From: Symbiodinium sp. CCMP2592
Lineage: Eukaryota > Sar > Dinophyceae > Suessiales > Symbiodiniaceae
NCBI GenBank assembly: GCA_905221615.1
Contig: CAJNDT010000950.1
Location: forward strand, 46,465-110,464
Direction of reading: 5' to 3'
DNA length: 64,000 bases
In this document: piece after piece, positions 50,721-61,812 of the stretch
Numbering within the stretch: the stretch's first letter is position 1
How the letters are laid out: each line of letters opens with the position of its first letter
Notes under the pieces: generated by a model
What the model saw: only the letters and a program-made list of their open reading frames with translations
The model's database searches: none
Told to the model about the DNA's origin: nothing
Position numbers and translations under genes: made by a program

Positions 50721-51142
50721 GGGTTAAGGTTTTCAAGTTATTCGCGGAGTCGGGTGTTATAGGTTTTTTGGGTGTAGTCGGCTTAGGCCGACAAGGCCAG
50801 AACATGGGCCAACTTGGGTTGCTTGGGTCCTGGTCACTTGACCACTTTTTCGCCCCAGAAAAGAGTCAAGTAGACAAGCAGCAAAAGGTGCCAAGTGCTG
50901 TGAATTACGGCACTTGGCCTTTTTCCCGTCCTGGCACTTGACTATTTTCTCGGCCCCGAAAGTAGTCAAGTAACCAGAGAGTCCGGAGGGGATTTGGACC
51001 CCCTAAATGGTCCCCGAATCAGCACAGAAACACAGGTGGCCTGCCCAAAAATCTGGCTCGTAGGTTTGTCTTTGTTACTTGCACCAGTACAGTGGCGGGT
51101 AGTGTAGTAGCGAGACTTTGGGATTTGGGCCCCAGTAGGATG

Positions 51143-51222
51143 CCAAGTAGAGGCGCAGAAAGAAGCCAAGCAGAGGCCCAGAAAGAAGCCAAGTAGAGGC
51201 CCAGAAAGAAGCCAAGTAGGGT
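51143..51222. repeat. 23-bp minisatellite
   Basis: Three and a half units of AAGTAGAGGCCCAGAAAGAA+GCC in tandem, with one or two mismatches each. The unit shares AAGTAG with the neighbouring minisatellite. Confidence 0.9.
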
Positions 51223-51327
51223 ACCAGATTCCTGTAAAGAAAACATGTTAGAGGAAAACCCCAATTTATTACCTAAGATCCTAAAGACCCCTAAACCCTT
51301 AACCGGACCCCTAAAAATCTAAGCTCC

Positions 51328-51475
51328 AGGTGCTGAGCTACGAGGTGGAGTTGGAGTTGAAGTCGTCTCTCCTACGTAAGAACCTGGAGGCAAAGCTTAA
51401 TGGTACCATGGCCATTTTAAGTTGCCTTGCTCGACGCGTTCGAGGGTGTAGGGTTTAATCTACAATGGTTCCATG
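51328..51475 (+). CDS. exon-like island
   Basis: Reads QVLSYEVELELKSSLLRKNL then EAKLNGTMAILSCLARRVRG, with alternating charge as in a coiled coil. Ends near TAA. Unknown product. Confidence 0.38.
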
Positions 51476-51487
51476 GCCGCTGTCTAC

Positions 51488-51599
51488 AGTAGGGGCCTTA
51501 ATAATTACAAATACTAGTTTGGGGGTTCCTTATTACAATTACAGTATAATGGGCCCCAAGACCCCATTCTAATTATTAAGGCCCCTACAGTAGGGCTCC
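51488..51599. mobile_element. TIR element, family D, best-preserved copy
   Basis: AGTAGGGGCCTTAATAATTA at the left and TAATTATTAAGGCCCCTACA at the right. Confidence 0.9.
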
Positions 51600-52489
51600 T
51601 TGAGGGCTGAGGATTTGGATTAGGGTTTGGGTTGCGGCGCTGACGGTTGAGAGCGCAGCGCAAGAAGTCTAACCCTACTCAACTCCAAAGAGTCTACCTT
51701 TGTGTGTTACTTATTCTGATGTCCTTATATGGGCCCGTAAAAGATGGGTTTTTGGCTGTCCAGGTAAGCCTTAATGCGGTGCACTCATAGGGGTTTTGGG
51801 AGGTTTTTGAAGCTCTGTTCGTGGATGTGTGTCGGGTTTTAGCGTGAAGTGTCAGGATGCAGATCTGGAAACCGACTGAAAGTCACTGTACTGAACTGAA
51901 AGGATACTGTACCCCAAGACTCCCCAGAACCTCCATTTATCAGGCCCGTAGATTACCCACACGAGAGCAACAACCAAGTCGAACGAGTTTATCAGTTCGA
52001 TCATTGTCCGCTTGGGAAGCCTCCTAGCATCCTTTCGCTGTGTGTCTTTTTCTAGCTTTAGAGACAGGTTGTGAGGGTTTCAGGTGCCTTTCGGCTTAGT
52101 CCTTCGGAGTCCGCGGTAATGACTTCAAGGTTATCCTAGGCCTTTAGGGAAAACTAATTGCTTAAGCTCGAACTCCTACAGACATGAAGCCTTCAAACCT
52201 TGAAAGCCGCGATGGGCCACGTCACTAATCCAACAAATCCAAACCCCCTAAACCCTAAACACCCCATCTCCTAAACCCTAAACCCCTAACTCCCGAGAGC
52301 TTAAGGGCCCCATTCGCTTCAACACCAAGCCAAAAGTTTGAAGTGGTTTAGGGTTTAAACTGTTTAGGGGTTTAAGAGGTTTAGTGCATATCGGGTTTAG
52401 TCAATTTCGGGTTTAAATCAAAATTTTAAGGTTTAGGGTTGAGTCTCAGGAGATGATACCCACAAGCTGCCGCCCGGATGCAAGCCAGG

Positions 52490-52566
52490 GATCGTGCCCT
52501 TATCACTTACGGTTTCTTGGAGGCTCTTGCGTTCCCTATCTGGGTCTGGAGGCCCACACCTGCTTA
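52490..52566 (+). CDS. exon-like island, membrane helix
   Basis: Reads ARDRALITYGFLEALAFPIW then VWRPTPA before TAG. It is immediately followed by the element at 52567-52694, which may be its intron. Not matched to a family. Confidence 0.35.
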
Positions 52567-52694
52567 GGGGCCAGAAAAGCACATAAGCATAAGCATGTTT
52601 ATAGGGATATCCCTACCTTAATGGGCTTCATTATAGGGGTGTGTGTATGGGATATCCCTATCCTTATTTTTGCTTATGTGGTTTTTCGTGGCCC
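52567..52694. mobile_element. TIR element next to an exon
   Basis: GGGCCAGAAAAGCACATAAG at the left and CTTATGTGGTTTTTCGTGGC at the right; inner TTTATAGGGATATCCC and GGGATATCCCTATCC also pair. Confidence 0.8.
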
Positions 52695-52757
52695 TGCCTG
52701 CAGCCCTTCATCCCTGGGCTCAGAATCGCAATATTGCACGGCTGCCTCCTTTTCAGT

Positions 52758-52812
52758 GGTTTAAGGTTTAGGGTTTAGGGTTTAGGGGTTTAGGGTTTAG
52801 GGTTTAGGGTTG
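52758..52812. repeat. TTTAGGG tandem array
   Basis: Seven to eight near-perfect heptamers. Confidence 0.9.
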
Positions 52813-53354
52813 TTTTCGCCCTCCGCCCCAGCAGCCATAGCCTTGACAAGCACAGTCACGAGCAGCAAGAGACGAACATGCAAGAGCCCAAGGGCAACCT
52901 ATAGCTACGCAGCCTACGGCTCATTTAAGCCTAAACACCAACACCCGAAGCCATCAAGACTCTTTGCAAACCCTGAACACTGAATCTTCATGGGCAAGGT
53001 GCAGCAGACAACCAGCCACCGAAGCTTAGTGCTCGTCTTGCAAGGTCCAGTAGCCGAAACATACCTGCAGCCGTCAGATTTTCGGGGTTTCTGGTTTGGA
53101 TGTAGATTTTGGTGTTTAGATCTACCCCCTAAACCCGATAAACCCTAAAGAAAGGTATGCGTCATAGGGTACTCTACTTGGAGGTTCATGGGTAGTTAGA
53201 AGTGGGGTTATAAGTCTCCGAATATGGGTTATACTTATTAGTTACCCTACTTATTACCCTACTTATAACTACCCCTAAACCCTAAACCCTATACCCTTAT
53301 AGAATCCCTATAGATCCCTTTAAAGGGACCCTATAACTACCCATGAACCTCCAA

Positions 53355-53470
53355 GCACACTTCCTGTGTCTTGAAAGCAGCACTGCACAGGTGGGAGCTG
53401 CTGACCGACTTCTTAGATGCCAGCCGGGATCTAGCTGCAGCTTGCTCGGCACTAATGGTTGGAATAGTAA
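53355..53470 (+). CDS. exon-like island
   Basis: Reads VLKAALHRWELLTDFLDASR then DLAAACSALM, helical in character. It follows directly after a family B variant (53173-53357), whose arm CCCATGAACCTCCAAG ends at the exon. An AGTAATACT-type degenerate repeat comes next. Confidence 0.4.
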
Positions 53471-53692
53471 ACACACTGAATACTAAGAGTAATAATACTC
53501 TTATGAATAATCCTAAGAGTAATAAGGCTGAGAGTAGTAATACTAAGAGTAATAGTCGTATAGAAAGCAGTAATGTAAGAAGCTGTGGGATTTTAGGGCT
53601 GGGCGGAGTTTGAGGGTTGGGAGGATCAGGGGTTGAACTTGAGGGAGTTGGAGATGAGGGGTTCGGGGGGTTTGAGGTTGAGGGAGTTTGGG

Positions 53693-53732
53693 TTTAGGGT
53701 TTAGGGTTTAGGGTTTAGGGTTTAGGGAGGGA
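53693..53732. repeat. TTTAGGG array
   Basis: Five perfect heptamers. Confidence 0.9.
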
Positions 53733-54329
53733 GTTTGGGATTTAGAGCCGATTCAGGGGTTTTCAATGTAGGGTTTGAACGAATTTTGGGGTGAAGGGTT
53801 CAGGCGTTGAGGGAACCATAAGTTTCAGGGTTCAGACGTCAAATCCGAAGCGACTTGAAGATGTTTTGCGTTCAGTGTCTGACACAAGGAGCAATATGGG
53901 AATAGGGACCTGAGTAATTACCAATACTATTTTGAGGGTTCCTTACCATAAGTATACTGTCATGGGCCCCAACACCCTGTTTTAATTATCAAGGCCCGAG
54001 AGTAGCTTGGTGATGCTAGGGTCAGAAATTTGGCCCTAAAACCTCTAACATGTGCAGCCTCTTACAGTAAGAAATATGATACTTGATACTGTAGACGTCT
54101 GAGTAACACAGACACACACGCACACACAAAGCAACAAAAAGCAAGAGAACTTTGTTCTAGTTGTAAGGTCATGGATACCCCCTCCCCCCACATAGCCCTA
54201 GACAACAGCTTCAACTCCCGGATCTTTAAGCGCGAGAATCGAGAAGCCGAATCTCAAAGCCCTCAAAAGCCCAATGCCTTCATGCGGATTAGGGTTTACA
54301 CAGGGTTCCGTGCGCAAGGCGCAGCCCTA

Positions 54330-54716
54330 AAACCGGAAACCAGAGAGGAGGTGTTGCTCAGCAAGGTCGAGAAGTCGCCCCATATCATCTTTATATGTAG
54401 CGTCAACGAAACCTTCGACAAAATGGTTCAGCCTGGCAGCAAGTTGTCGGTGCCGGAAAAGGATATAGTGATGCAGACTCTTGCAAGGAGGCTTCTGTCG
54501 CCTTGGCCATGCGGAGCCTGGGAGGCTACGTGGCAACAGAGCAGTGGCTGAACTTTGCTGGAAAGCGCAAGTCCTCAGCCCCTTCCCGGGGACTTTGACA
54601 GAGCCGACAAGCAAGATGCAGACGGAAGCCACCCGAGCAGAGCTTGCAAGGAAGGCGCAGACGCACGAAGCCAACCTTTCAGAGGCCGTGACATTATCCT
54701 GGGGAACTAAAGGTTA
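54330..54716 (+). pseudogene. coding block with two frame changes, unknown protein
   Basis: Frame 1 reads EEVLLSKVEKSPHIIFICSV then NETFDKMVQPGSKLSVPEKD. From about 54480 the coding quality moves to a second frame (SVALAMRSLGGYVATEQWLN then FAGKRK). From about 54590 it moves to a third (SKMQTEATRAELARKAQTHE). G/C third bases follow each frame in turn, as expected for a coding stretch carrying small indels. A TIR element with arm CCTTATTAAGGGTCCGTCCT begins right after, at about 54717. Confidence 0.42.
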
Positions 54717-55339
54717 ACCTTTCAAAGTATACCGGGATTATACAGGGGTAGTTGTAGTCCTGCAAAAAGGCTCAAGGTCCTTATTAAGGGTCCGTCCTTT
54801 TGCCCTTGGATCCAAGAAGCGATAAGGCGCTGGCCTCCGAAACCTGGCCTCTGAAGAAGCCTCCGGCGCTGAAACCGGAGCGGGCATTTCGGGGCTTTCA
54901 GGCTTTGGGGTGTTAGGCTTTTTGAGTTTGGGCTGGAGGGCTATAGGGTTTCGGGTTTTTTCGGGTTTTTGAGTTTGGGGTTTAGGCTTTAGGGCTTTAG
55001 GGTTTTCGGTGTTCAAGCTTAAGTTTGAGGGCTTGGGGTTTAGGGTCTCTCGATTTCGGAGACTCTGGGTTCATGGGGGAACGGCTCACAGAGGGCCTGG
55101 TAGGATGGTATAACTTTAGCTGGGTTGCTTGAGACCCATCTTCTGTAAATCCTTACACATAGGCCCCATAGTAGTTCATTTTTTGGGTTCATATTCCCAA
55201 TTCCATAAGGTAATCCCAAAACGGAACTACTATGGGGAATACGGATATACATGCCAACTAAAATCCATCGGAAAAATATTTACTAGATACGGTCTATCAG
55301 GAAAGCAATGAATTCGACGGTTGCAAGGGATGCGTAACT

Positions 55340-55620
55340 GGACGGGTGCGGTGTAGGTTCCGTGATGAAGGTTTCTGTGTAGGCGCTGTGGTCTTTGCAT
55401 GGTGTGGGCGCCACAGCCAGCGCTTTCACGAGGGTCGCGTATCTGGACTTCTTTGCTTGCAGATACCACGGCACAGCCGCTTCAGCGTGAAGCAGCTTTG
55501 CGACCAACGCCGAAGTGAAGCGTTTGAATGCGGGTCTCATTCTCGGGGAATGCCATGCAGATCACGTCTCTGCCCGGATGGAAAGAAAGGAACTTCACCT
55601 TCCTTCAAACTAGGATGAAT
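55340..55620. other. exon-like island, strand unresolved
   Basis: Both strands look coding. The minus strand reads KVKFLSFHPGRDVICMAFPE, then NETRIQTLHFGVGRKAAS. The plus strand reads FATNAEVKRLNAGLILGECH. Without expression or homology data I cannot choose. Confidence 0.4.
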
Positions 55621-55773
55621 CGGACATGAAGCTGCTATCGACGCAGCTCTGGTCATGTGCAGCTCTGGTCATGTAGATAAAACACTAAACCAAGCACTAG
55701 TAGCTCTCAAGTTGGCGCAGGCCGGTATTTATGGGCCACTTTGACTTCTCGGGGATGATGCGTGCGGCGAAAA

Positions 55774-55804
<31 letters not shown>

Positions 55805-55834
55805 CAACACAGCCCGCCCCGAGCCGATCAACGT

Positions 55835-55925
55835 GGTCGTTGTTGCTGGATGGCAGGTGTCCTGGTTAGCGGTCTACACTCTGCACGTTCCATTGGGCGT
55901 CTGCTTGTGGTTAAGCCCTGAACCC
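55835..55925 (+). CDS. exon-like island, hydrophobic
   Basis: Reads PINVVVVAGWQVSWLAVYTL then HVPLGVCLWL, one or two membrane helices. It follows a (CA)n run at 55775-55803. Confidence 0.3.
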
Positions 55926-56052
55926 TAATCCTCAATCCAACACCATGCAGTAAACCCCATAAAGCTGGAAGCCGGATTAAGGACAAATAGTGCTGGGAAC
56001 CCCCATGCATTAGTCTTAAGGATTGCGGCTATTGGGTTTCCAACTTTGGGGC

Positions 56053-56156
56053 TTCTAATATAGCCCTTATTCCCTTTTTGTAGTCCTAGGTTCCTTATGA
56101 AGTTACCCAATACCAAAAAGGGAGCTCTTTTATTCCTAGGTTACTGGGCATTCTAG
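56053..56156. mobile_element. TIR element, family H
   Basis: Core CCTTATTCCCTTTTTGTAGT and CCAATACCAAAAAGGGAGC; right arm TTACTGGGCATTCTAG. Confidence 0.8.
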
Positions 56157-56157
56157 C

Positions 56158-56284
56158 CCTATAGATTAGGAGCTGCCCTCACCCTGTAATAGTGGCTATA
56201 AGGATTATATAGGATTATATTAGGGCCCTATTATATTCCTATTATACCACTATTACAGGGTGGGGGCAGCTTCTAACCTATAGA
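56158..56284. mobile_element. TIR element, adjacent to family H
   Basis: TATAGATTAGGAGCTGCCCT at the left and GGGGGCAGCTTCTAACCTAT at the right; inner CACCCTGTAATAGTGG and CCACTATTACAGGGTG are exact inverses. Confidence 0.9.
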
Positions 56285-56723
56285 CCCTAAGCCCGAAGCC
56301 CAAGTGTTTCAGGGTTGTAGGGTGGGGGGGGGGGGGGGGGGGGGGGGGCCCGGAAGCCTAGTCACTGACATCCTAACTCTCGCACCCGAGTCCGAACCCC
56401 AAGCCCTAAACCCTGAACCATGGGCGATAAAGCACAAATCCTCAAATGCTGAGCCCTTCATGCGAATGCAAATAAGGACCAAACCCTACTCTTTTGTAGG
56501 GTCCCTACAGATTCCATATTAGGGTTTACAATAAGAGCCTACAAAAAAGTAGGTTTTGGTAGTTTTAGCTAGACTCCAAGAAGGACCCCAGACAGCAAAC
56601 CACAAGCCCGAAGCCACCCAAGCCCTCCGCACCAACAAAACTTAAAGTAGGGGCCTGAATACTTACCAGCATTATTTCTTGAGATTCTTTGGTATGTTTG
56701 TACGGTATAAGTATAAGTATAAG

Positions 56724-56754
<31 letters not shown>

Positions 56755-57246
56755 GTATATATACTCCAAACTAGTCAGGCACCTTCGTTCCCTGAATCCC
56801 CTACAACAAGCATACTATCGCGGCCCTTTTCTTCCCAAGCCCTCATCCCCGATGTCTGAAACCCTACTGTTGGAAGAGACCAGCCTAGGCTTTCGTGTTA
56901 CGGGCTTAGGGTTTCCTGCGCCGTGTAGGGGGGTTAGGGTCGGGATGGGGTGCTTAGCTTTTAGGGCCGGAACGCAAGAACAGAACAAGGCACAACCACA
57001 ATACTCTGTGGAAAAGTCTGCAGGAGAAGCCAAGCGCATACAGTAGCCATAAACACTTTCGACAGTAGAGAACACAAGAAAGTCCAGGGTGTAAAGCATT
57101 TAACCAAGAAGCTAGCTGATCGAAATATTTAAAGAAGAAAGCAAATGACATTAACCACAAGCTACCCTCCACCTAGCTAAGCCCTAAAACCCTAAACCCT
57201 AATCCCTAAGCCCCTTTTAGTTCCCCATGAAAGTAGGTAGCTAAGC

Positions 57247-57340
57247 CCTAGCCAGAAGACGCTGTCATACGCTCGCGCATCGATCAGGAGCCGGAAGGTA
57301 AGTCGGCCGAAGAGAAGGAGGTTCCCGTCAACTTTTGGGG
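57247..57340 (+). CDS. exon-like island, charged
   Basis: Reads PEDAVIRSRIDQEPEGKSAE then EKEVPVNF. A GTAAGT lies inside (57298) and could be a donor after EPE. Unknown product. Confidence 0.4.
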
Positions 57341-58306
57341 TTTCAGGGTTAGGGGTTTAGGTCTTAAGCGTTTAGGGTTTAGGGGCGTAGGGTTTGGGTT
57401 GTAATTAGAGCTTAAGGCGTTTAGGTTGAGGGTTTCAGGGTTCCAGATGTTCAGCTGTGTGGGGCCTCAGGCTGTCGACAGAGGCTTGTTGCATTTTTTG
57501 CCACTGGTGCCAGTGTGGAATATTCTGGAGTATGGCTTGGCTTGGTGTTGCCGGATAGCAAGTATAGGTTTTGGAGGTTTAGGGTTCGTAAGAGGTACAA
57601 GGTATGAACCATTTGGTGCCATATTCATTGCTTATCACTTTGGATCAGGGTTTGTGGTTAGGTCTGCTCAGAGCATTTACATACCCGATTCGGATGCTGG
57701 CGAGTGTCGTCCGTAAGAATGCGTGTTGTCGGGGCTTAATTGGCCGAATGTCGGTCGTAACAACTCGTAGTGCCGAGTCTTGGTGGCTCGTACTGACCAA
57801 TGTCCGCCGAACAAATCGTGCTGCCGGGTCTTGGTGGTTTTTCTGACCAAACTCCGTATTCATCAGGCGCCGCCTTAGCTGTTGAAGCACAGGATCTGGA
57901 AGTCTTCTATTCGGTTCTCGATAGCTAAGGAGCAGTTGCAAGAAGCTTCAGCCCGGAGCAATGTTTCTGATCATTCAAGCCCCGGACCAAGTAGTATTAT
58001 TGTACTCAGGAATGATATCTCTTGCCTCAAGGCTCAAAGAACCTGTATGGTAGCTGATAGCCCGCCCCCTAAACCCCAAACCCTGACCTGAAAGTAACCC
58101 TTACCTGAACCCCAAAAGTATGTAGAATAATAGCCTTTTATAGGTTTTGGGCCATTATTTTACCTACTTTGGGGGGGGTCTAGGTATGCTTAACGGAACC
58201 CCGCATGGCTCTTAAACGGGACCTGCGAGTTTCGCGTTCGACTTCGGTAGGCTGCTCGGGCGCCATGCAGAGACGAACGGGGAGCCGGAAACCCCTTTAA
58301 GGGATC

Positions 58307-58430
58307 TACTTGAAGGATCATGGGACTTAGTAAGTAGGGTTATAAGTAGGTTATAATTAGGATAACCCCACTTAGGGGACTTATAACCCCAGTTATAACC
58401 TACTTACTAAGTCCCATGATCCTCTAAGTA
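58307..58430. mobile_element. TIR element, family B
   Basis: TACTTGAAGGATCATGGGAC at the left and GTCCCATGATCCTCTAAGTA at the right. Confidence 0.9.
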
Positions 58431-58575
58431 GGGTTTGGTGTTTGGGATACAATATGAGACTCTAGGGTTTGGGGTGCAGGGCCTGGGATTTGGGGCGTAG
58501 GGTTCAGAATGAGGAGCTCGGTTCGGGGGTTTCAGCCACCGACTCGTATGAGCCAATCCTACCTTCCGGATTTGG

Positions 58576-58755
58576 ATGAGATTTTCTGTTGTCGGTGCGC
58601 TCATTGCCGTTTCTGCTACGAATGGGAGCAACTGTGAGGGAATCCATCATGCCTTCCTCATTTTCTCCTCATGTGTTGGATCGGTCAGCAACCACAAGAC
58701 CCCTCTGTTCCCTTGGATTCCTTCAACACGCGCACCTTGCTCTCGAAGATCATAG
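58576..58755 (+). CDS. short ORF with signal-peptide-like start
   Basis: ATG starts MRFSVVGALIAVSATNGSNC and runs 59 residues to TAG. The minus strand over 58685-59280 also has two open frames of about 100 residues, one beginning MVSVVFAALFCVMSPFKVCY. Only one strand can be right; I favour neither strongly. Confidence 0.25.
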   Translation: MRFSVVGALIAVSATNGSNCEGIHHAFLIFSSCVGSVSNHKTPLFPWIPSTRAPCSRRS

Positions 58756-59289
58756 GGTTGAGATACTGAACGATTCGGGGGAGTGTTCGCTTGCGTTCCT
58801 CCAAATTGTGTAAGCTGAAGGGGTATTCATGCGTCATTTGCATGAGTCGTTTGCTTTGGTGCTTCTGGCTTCGGATGCAGTGCGGCAAACAGGCTTGCAG
58901 TGATGATCGGAGTGTATATGTTGCAGTGGGACCTTTGCAAGCCCCACTGAATAATTCGGGTTCTTGAAGTTTTAACAGTTCGTGGGAGGGGGAGCGCATT
59001 GTGTATTGAAGCGTATGGGGAATCGTTCCTCTGTCTCTGTTTTATTGAACTGGTCCTCCTCATGAAAGGACAGTTGACGGGCTTGAGGAGCACCCACATA
59101 AGTTGGATTACAAGCCGTGAAATTTCGGCCTCTCGAGGTCTCATTCGAAACTGAAATCCTGAAGCTCCCAAGTTGAAAACCCTTCAATGCGCAAGCCCTA
59201 CGCCCGTAAACCCGTAAACCGTAACATACCTTGAAAGGAGACATGACGCAGAATAAAGCGGCAAAAACTACAGACACCAAGCGCCATTA

Positions 59290-59393
59290 CAGTAGAAGCC
59301 AGAAAGTTGGAATATCATTATCGTAACCCCTGTAAGGTAAATTATAGGGGATCCTTCCATTAATCCATATTCCAACTTCCTGGAGTTCCCTGT
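59290..59393. mobile_element. TIR element, family I
   Basis: CAGTAGAAGCCAGAAAGTTG at the left and CAACTTCCTGGAGTTCCCTG at the right. Confidence 0.85.
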
Positions 59394-59757
59394 AGGCCTA
59401 CAAGAAGCGGCTACCGGAGCGGCCCGAGCCCCTGATCGGCCTCTCAGCTGAACGTCGCGCAGTTGTGGGTTGAAGGCTGGGGGTTGTGGGTTCAAGGTTT
59501 GGGGTTTTGGGCGGGCGGGATGTTAGGTGATTGTAGTATTCGTAGTTCCTGCTTTGGCTTGCCATATTCATGGCCCAAATTTGCAAATTTCGCTCTTAAC
59601 AAAACACCAAGTAACCCGACAAGGAAAAACACCAAATAACCCGACAAGGAATTACAATGGAACCATTTTCAGCAGGCGAAAAGCGTAGGGTTTGAGGTTA
59701 AGGCTTGAAGCTATGGGTTTATCGGATGTAGGACATCTGCTGTTCTGCTGTTTGGTA

Positions 59758-59858
59758 TGACTAGGTAGGGCTTTGGGACATTTTATATTTTCCCTTATTG
59801 GGCTTAAGAGGATCTTATTTACTAATATTTTTCAAAGGCTCTAAAAGCCCCACCTAGA
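59758..59858. mobile_element. TIR element, single copy
   Basis: ACTAGGTAGGGCTTT at the left and AAAGCCCCACCTAG at the right, with paired inner A/T-rich arms. Confidence 0.65.
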
Positions 59859-59959
59859 TGAGAAGTCAGGATGTTTGGGTTCGGGTTTGTCAGCTATGTT
59901 CGGGATTTAGGGTTTCGGATTCAAGCTGGACGCAACTTCATCTTTAGGATTGAAGGTTC

Positions 59960-60420
59960 AGGTTCTGTAGACCCCCAATGTCATTGGAAGCTTTAGGAAG
60001 AAGCGTTTTTGGATTTCGGAGTGTTACGATTTTACCGTTTCCGGCGTTTAGGGTGCAGGGTTTGGGGTTCTTGATTGTTTTGGTTCTTGCTGTTGGTATG
60101 TCGATCGCAGCTGGGGCCGTGGTTGAAATGCCAGTTGTGTCTTTGTCATCATATACTGATTGTTTCCGGCATCCACAACGATCGCGCCACGCGGTGTTGT
60201 GGATGACCTACGTCGTTGTTATGGTTTCTCCCGCTAGCTTTGTTTATTGATATCCTGGCTACTGCTACTTCTTCTTGTTCCTCCCATTCTTCTTTTTTCT
60301 TCTTGTCTTCCTTGAATTCGCGACCTGCCTTTGAAACGTCTTGCATCGATCTCCTGCGAAACTTTGTCCCAATCCTTGAGAAATTGCCTCAGCGTGGGCT
60401 TAGTCTCTGAACGTTCCCTT
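59960..60420. other. repeat-free stretch, strand unresolved
   Basis: The plus strand has a 90-codon frame (with LIVLVLAVGMSIAAGAVVEM). The minus strand reads TLRQFLKDWDKVSQEIDARR from about 60410 downward, which looks like a soluble helical domain. I cannot settle the strand. Confidence 0.35.
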
Positions 60421-60474
60421 TTAAGACAGCAAGCACTGAGACAAACACACGATTCGTAGTCCTGGACATATTGG

Positions 60475-60863
60475 TTGCTGTCCTTGCTTGTCTACGTCTT
60501 CAGGCTTCAATATACATCTTCAAACCTCCATTACCGCTTACCGAGGGCTGCCGTAAAACTTGTCGGGGAGGTGACAGATGGTTGTTTCGAACCGCAAACC
60601 CCAATCAGAAACCCTTACAAATACAGTGAGCACGTAGCCTCAAACAAATCTTCACTACATCTCGACACACTGCTCCAGGTTAAAGGGAACTCCAGAAAGT
60701 TGGAATATGGATTCAGGGTAGGATACCTTGTAATTTACCATAGAAGGGTTAGGATAATCATATTCCAACTTTCTGGCTTTTACCTGAGGTTAGTTATATT
60801 TACACACGACAAGCCCTAAGCCTGAACACCATTGTCACGACCATAGTGCATTCCGTATCCTGA
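60475..60863 (+). CDS. two-exon gene, unknown protein, intron is a family I element
   Basis: Exon 1 (60475-60678) starts MLSLLVYVFRLQYTSSNLHY and includes AVKLVGEVTDGCFEPQTPIR, ending ..LDTLLQ. Exon 2 (60789-60863) reads VSYIYTRQALSLNTIVTTIV then HSVS and TGA. Joining at 60678/60789 keeps the frame. The intron is exactly one family I element with GT and AG at its ends, inside the duplicated AGGTTA. About 92 residues. The start could lie upstream if there are more exons. Confidence 0.45.
60679..60788 (+). mobile_element. family I element acting as a GT-AG intron
   Basis: Direct repeats AGGTTA at 60677-60682 and 60787-60792 flank it. Arms CCAGAAAGTTGGAATATGGA and CATATTCCAACTTTCTGG. Confidence 0.8.
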
Positions 60864-60985
60864 CAGATGTCATGGTGTCCTCCTTATACTACAAACCTAC
60901 CTGAAGTGATTCAGAGACGCAAAACGTTAAACCCACCTAAACCGTAATTCTTTTTTTTACACTCTCACCTTTCAAGCCTGAGCCC

Positions 60986-61115
60986 CTCACCCTGCACTTT
61001 AACTTTGACCTACAAGGTCACTACTTGTACCGACTCTCCACGGCCGGGTGGCCCAACAAGCAGCAGAAAATCGACGACACACCCAATGCGGCTAAAAGAT
61101 GGCATCTGCAAGGGT
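60986..61115 (+). CDS. exon-like island
   Basis: Reads FKPEPLTLHFNFDLQGHYLY then RLSTAGWPNKQQKIDDTPNA and AKRWHLQG, followed by GGGTACT, a possible GT donor. High-quality coding composition; the minus strand is not comparably open. Product unknown. Confidence 0.45.
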
Positions 61116-61788
61116 ACTATAATCTGGGGGTCTCATAATAACTAGTCAATTAATTAATTAAAATAGGGTTTTGGAGCCCACTATACTATACTTATAATGG
61201 GATTATGACCGGCAAATAAAATTTTTGGGTTTTCATGATCTCAATAGGAGATAATTGCCAGTAGGACCAGGAAGTTACAATCGCCCTGTCCGGGGGTTTG
61301 CTATGCTGCCAAAAGACCAGATGTGCTGCATTTCCTTGACATGTACACCGTTTGTTTACTCTGGTTCTCTGCTTTTAATTGTTTCTCTAAACTAGATCAC
61401 ATACCCCAGGAATCAGATGTACCTGCTAGACCTAGATGACAACAGCAGACCGTCAATGAGCCAGGAACTAATCTCATAAAGTCAAACACACGAACCAGCC
61501 GTTAGCCCAAAACAATACACATGAAGTTCCGTTCGCTTGGATTGGCTGCAACAAGTAAAAGATAATATGATCAAAGGAGAAGATAGTGAATGCTTTAGGG
61601 ACCTTAATGAATGTGAGAACCCCAAACCTGAACCCTAAACGCGAATTCATGAGCGCCCCAAGCCCAAAACAGCAGCCGATGAGATATTTGGGACTATACA
61701 GACCTTTATTTTGGCAGAATGTAACAAAGCCCCATTATGGTAGGGATTCCACAAAATCCTAATTATGGCAACGGCTCGCCAGCTCTTC

Positions 61789-61796
61789 GGCTCAAG
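61789..61796 (+). promoter_or_regulatory. GGCTCAAG, possible spliced-leader relic
   Basis: The 8-mer equals the 3' end of the dinoflagellate spliced leader and lies 16 bases upstream of the ATG of the redoxin gene. Eight bases can occur by chance; the bases further upstream match only loosely. Confidence 0.25.
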
Positions 61797-61812
61797 TTCT
61801 CTATGCGTAGCC

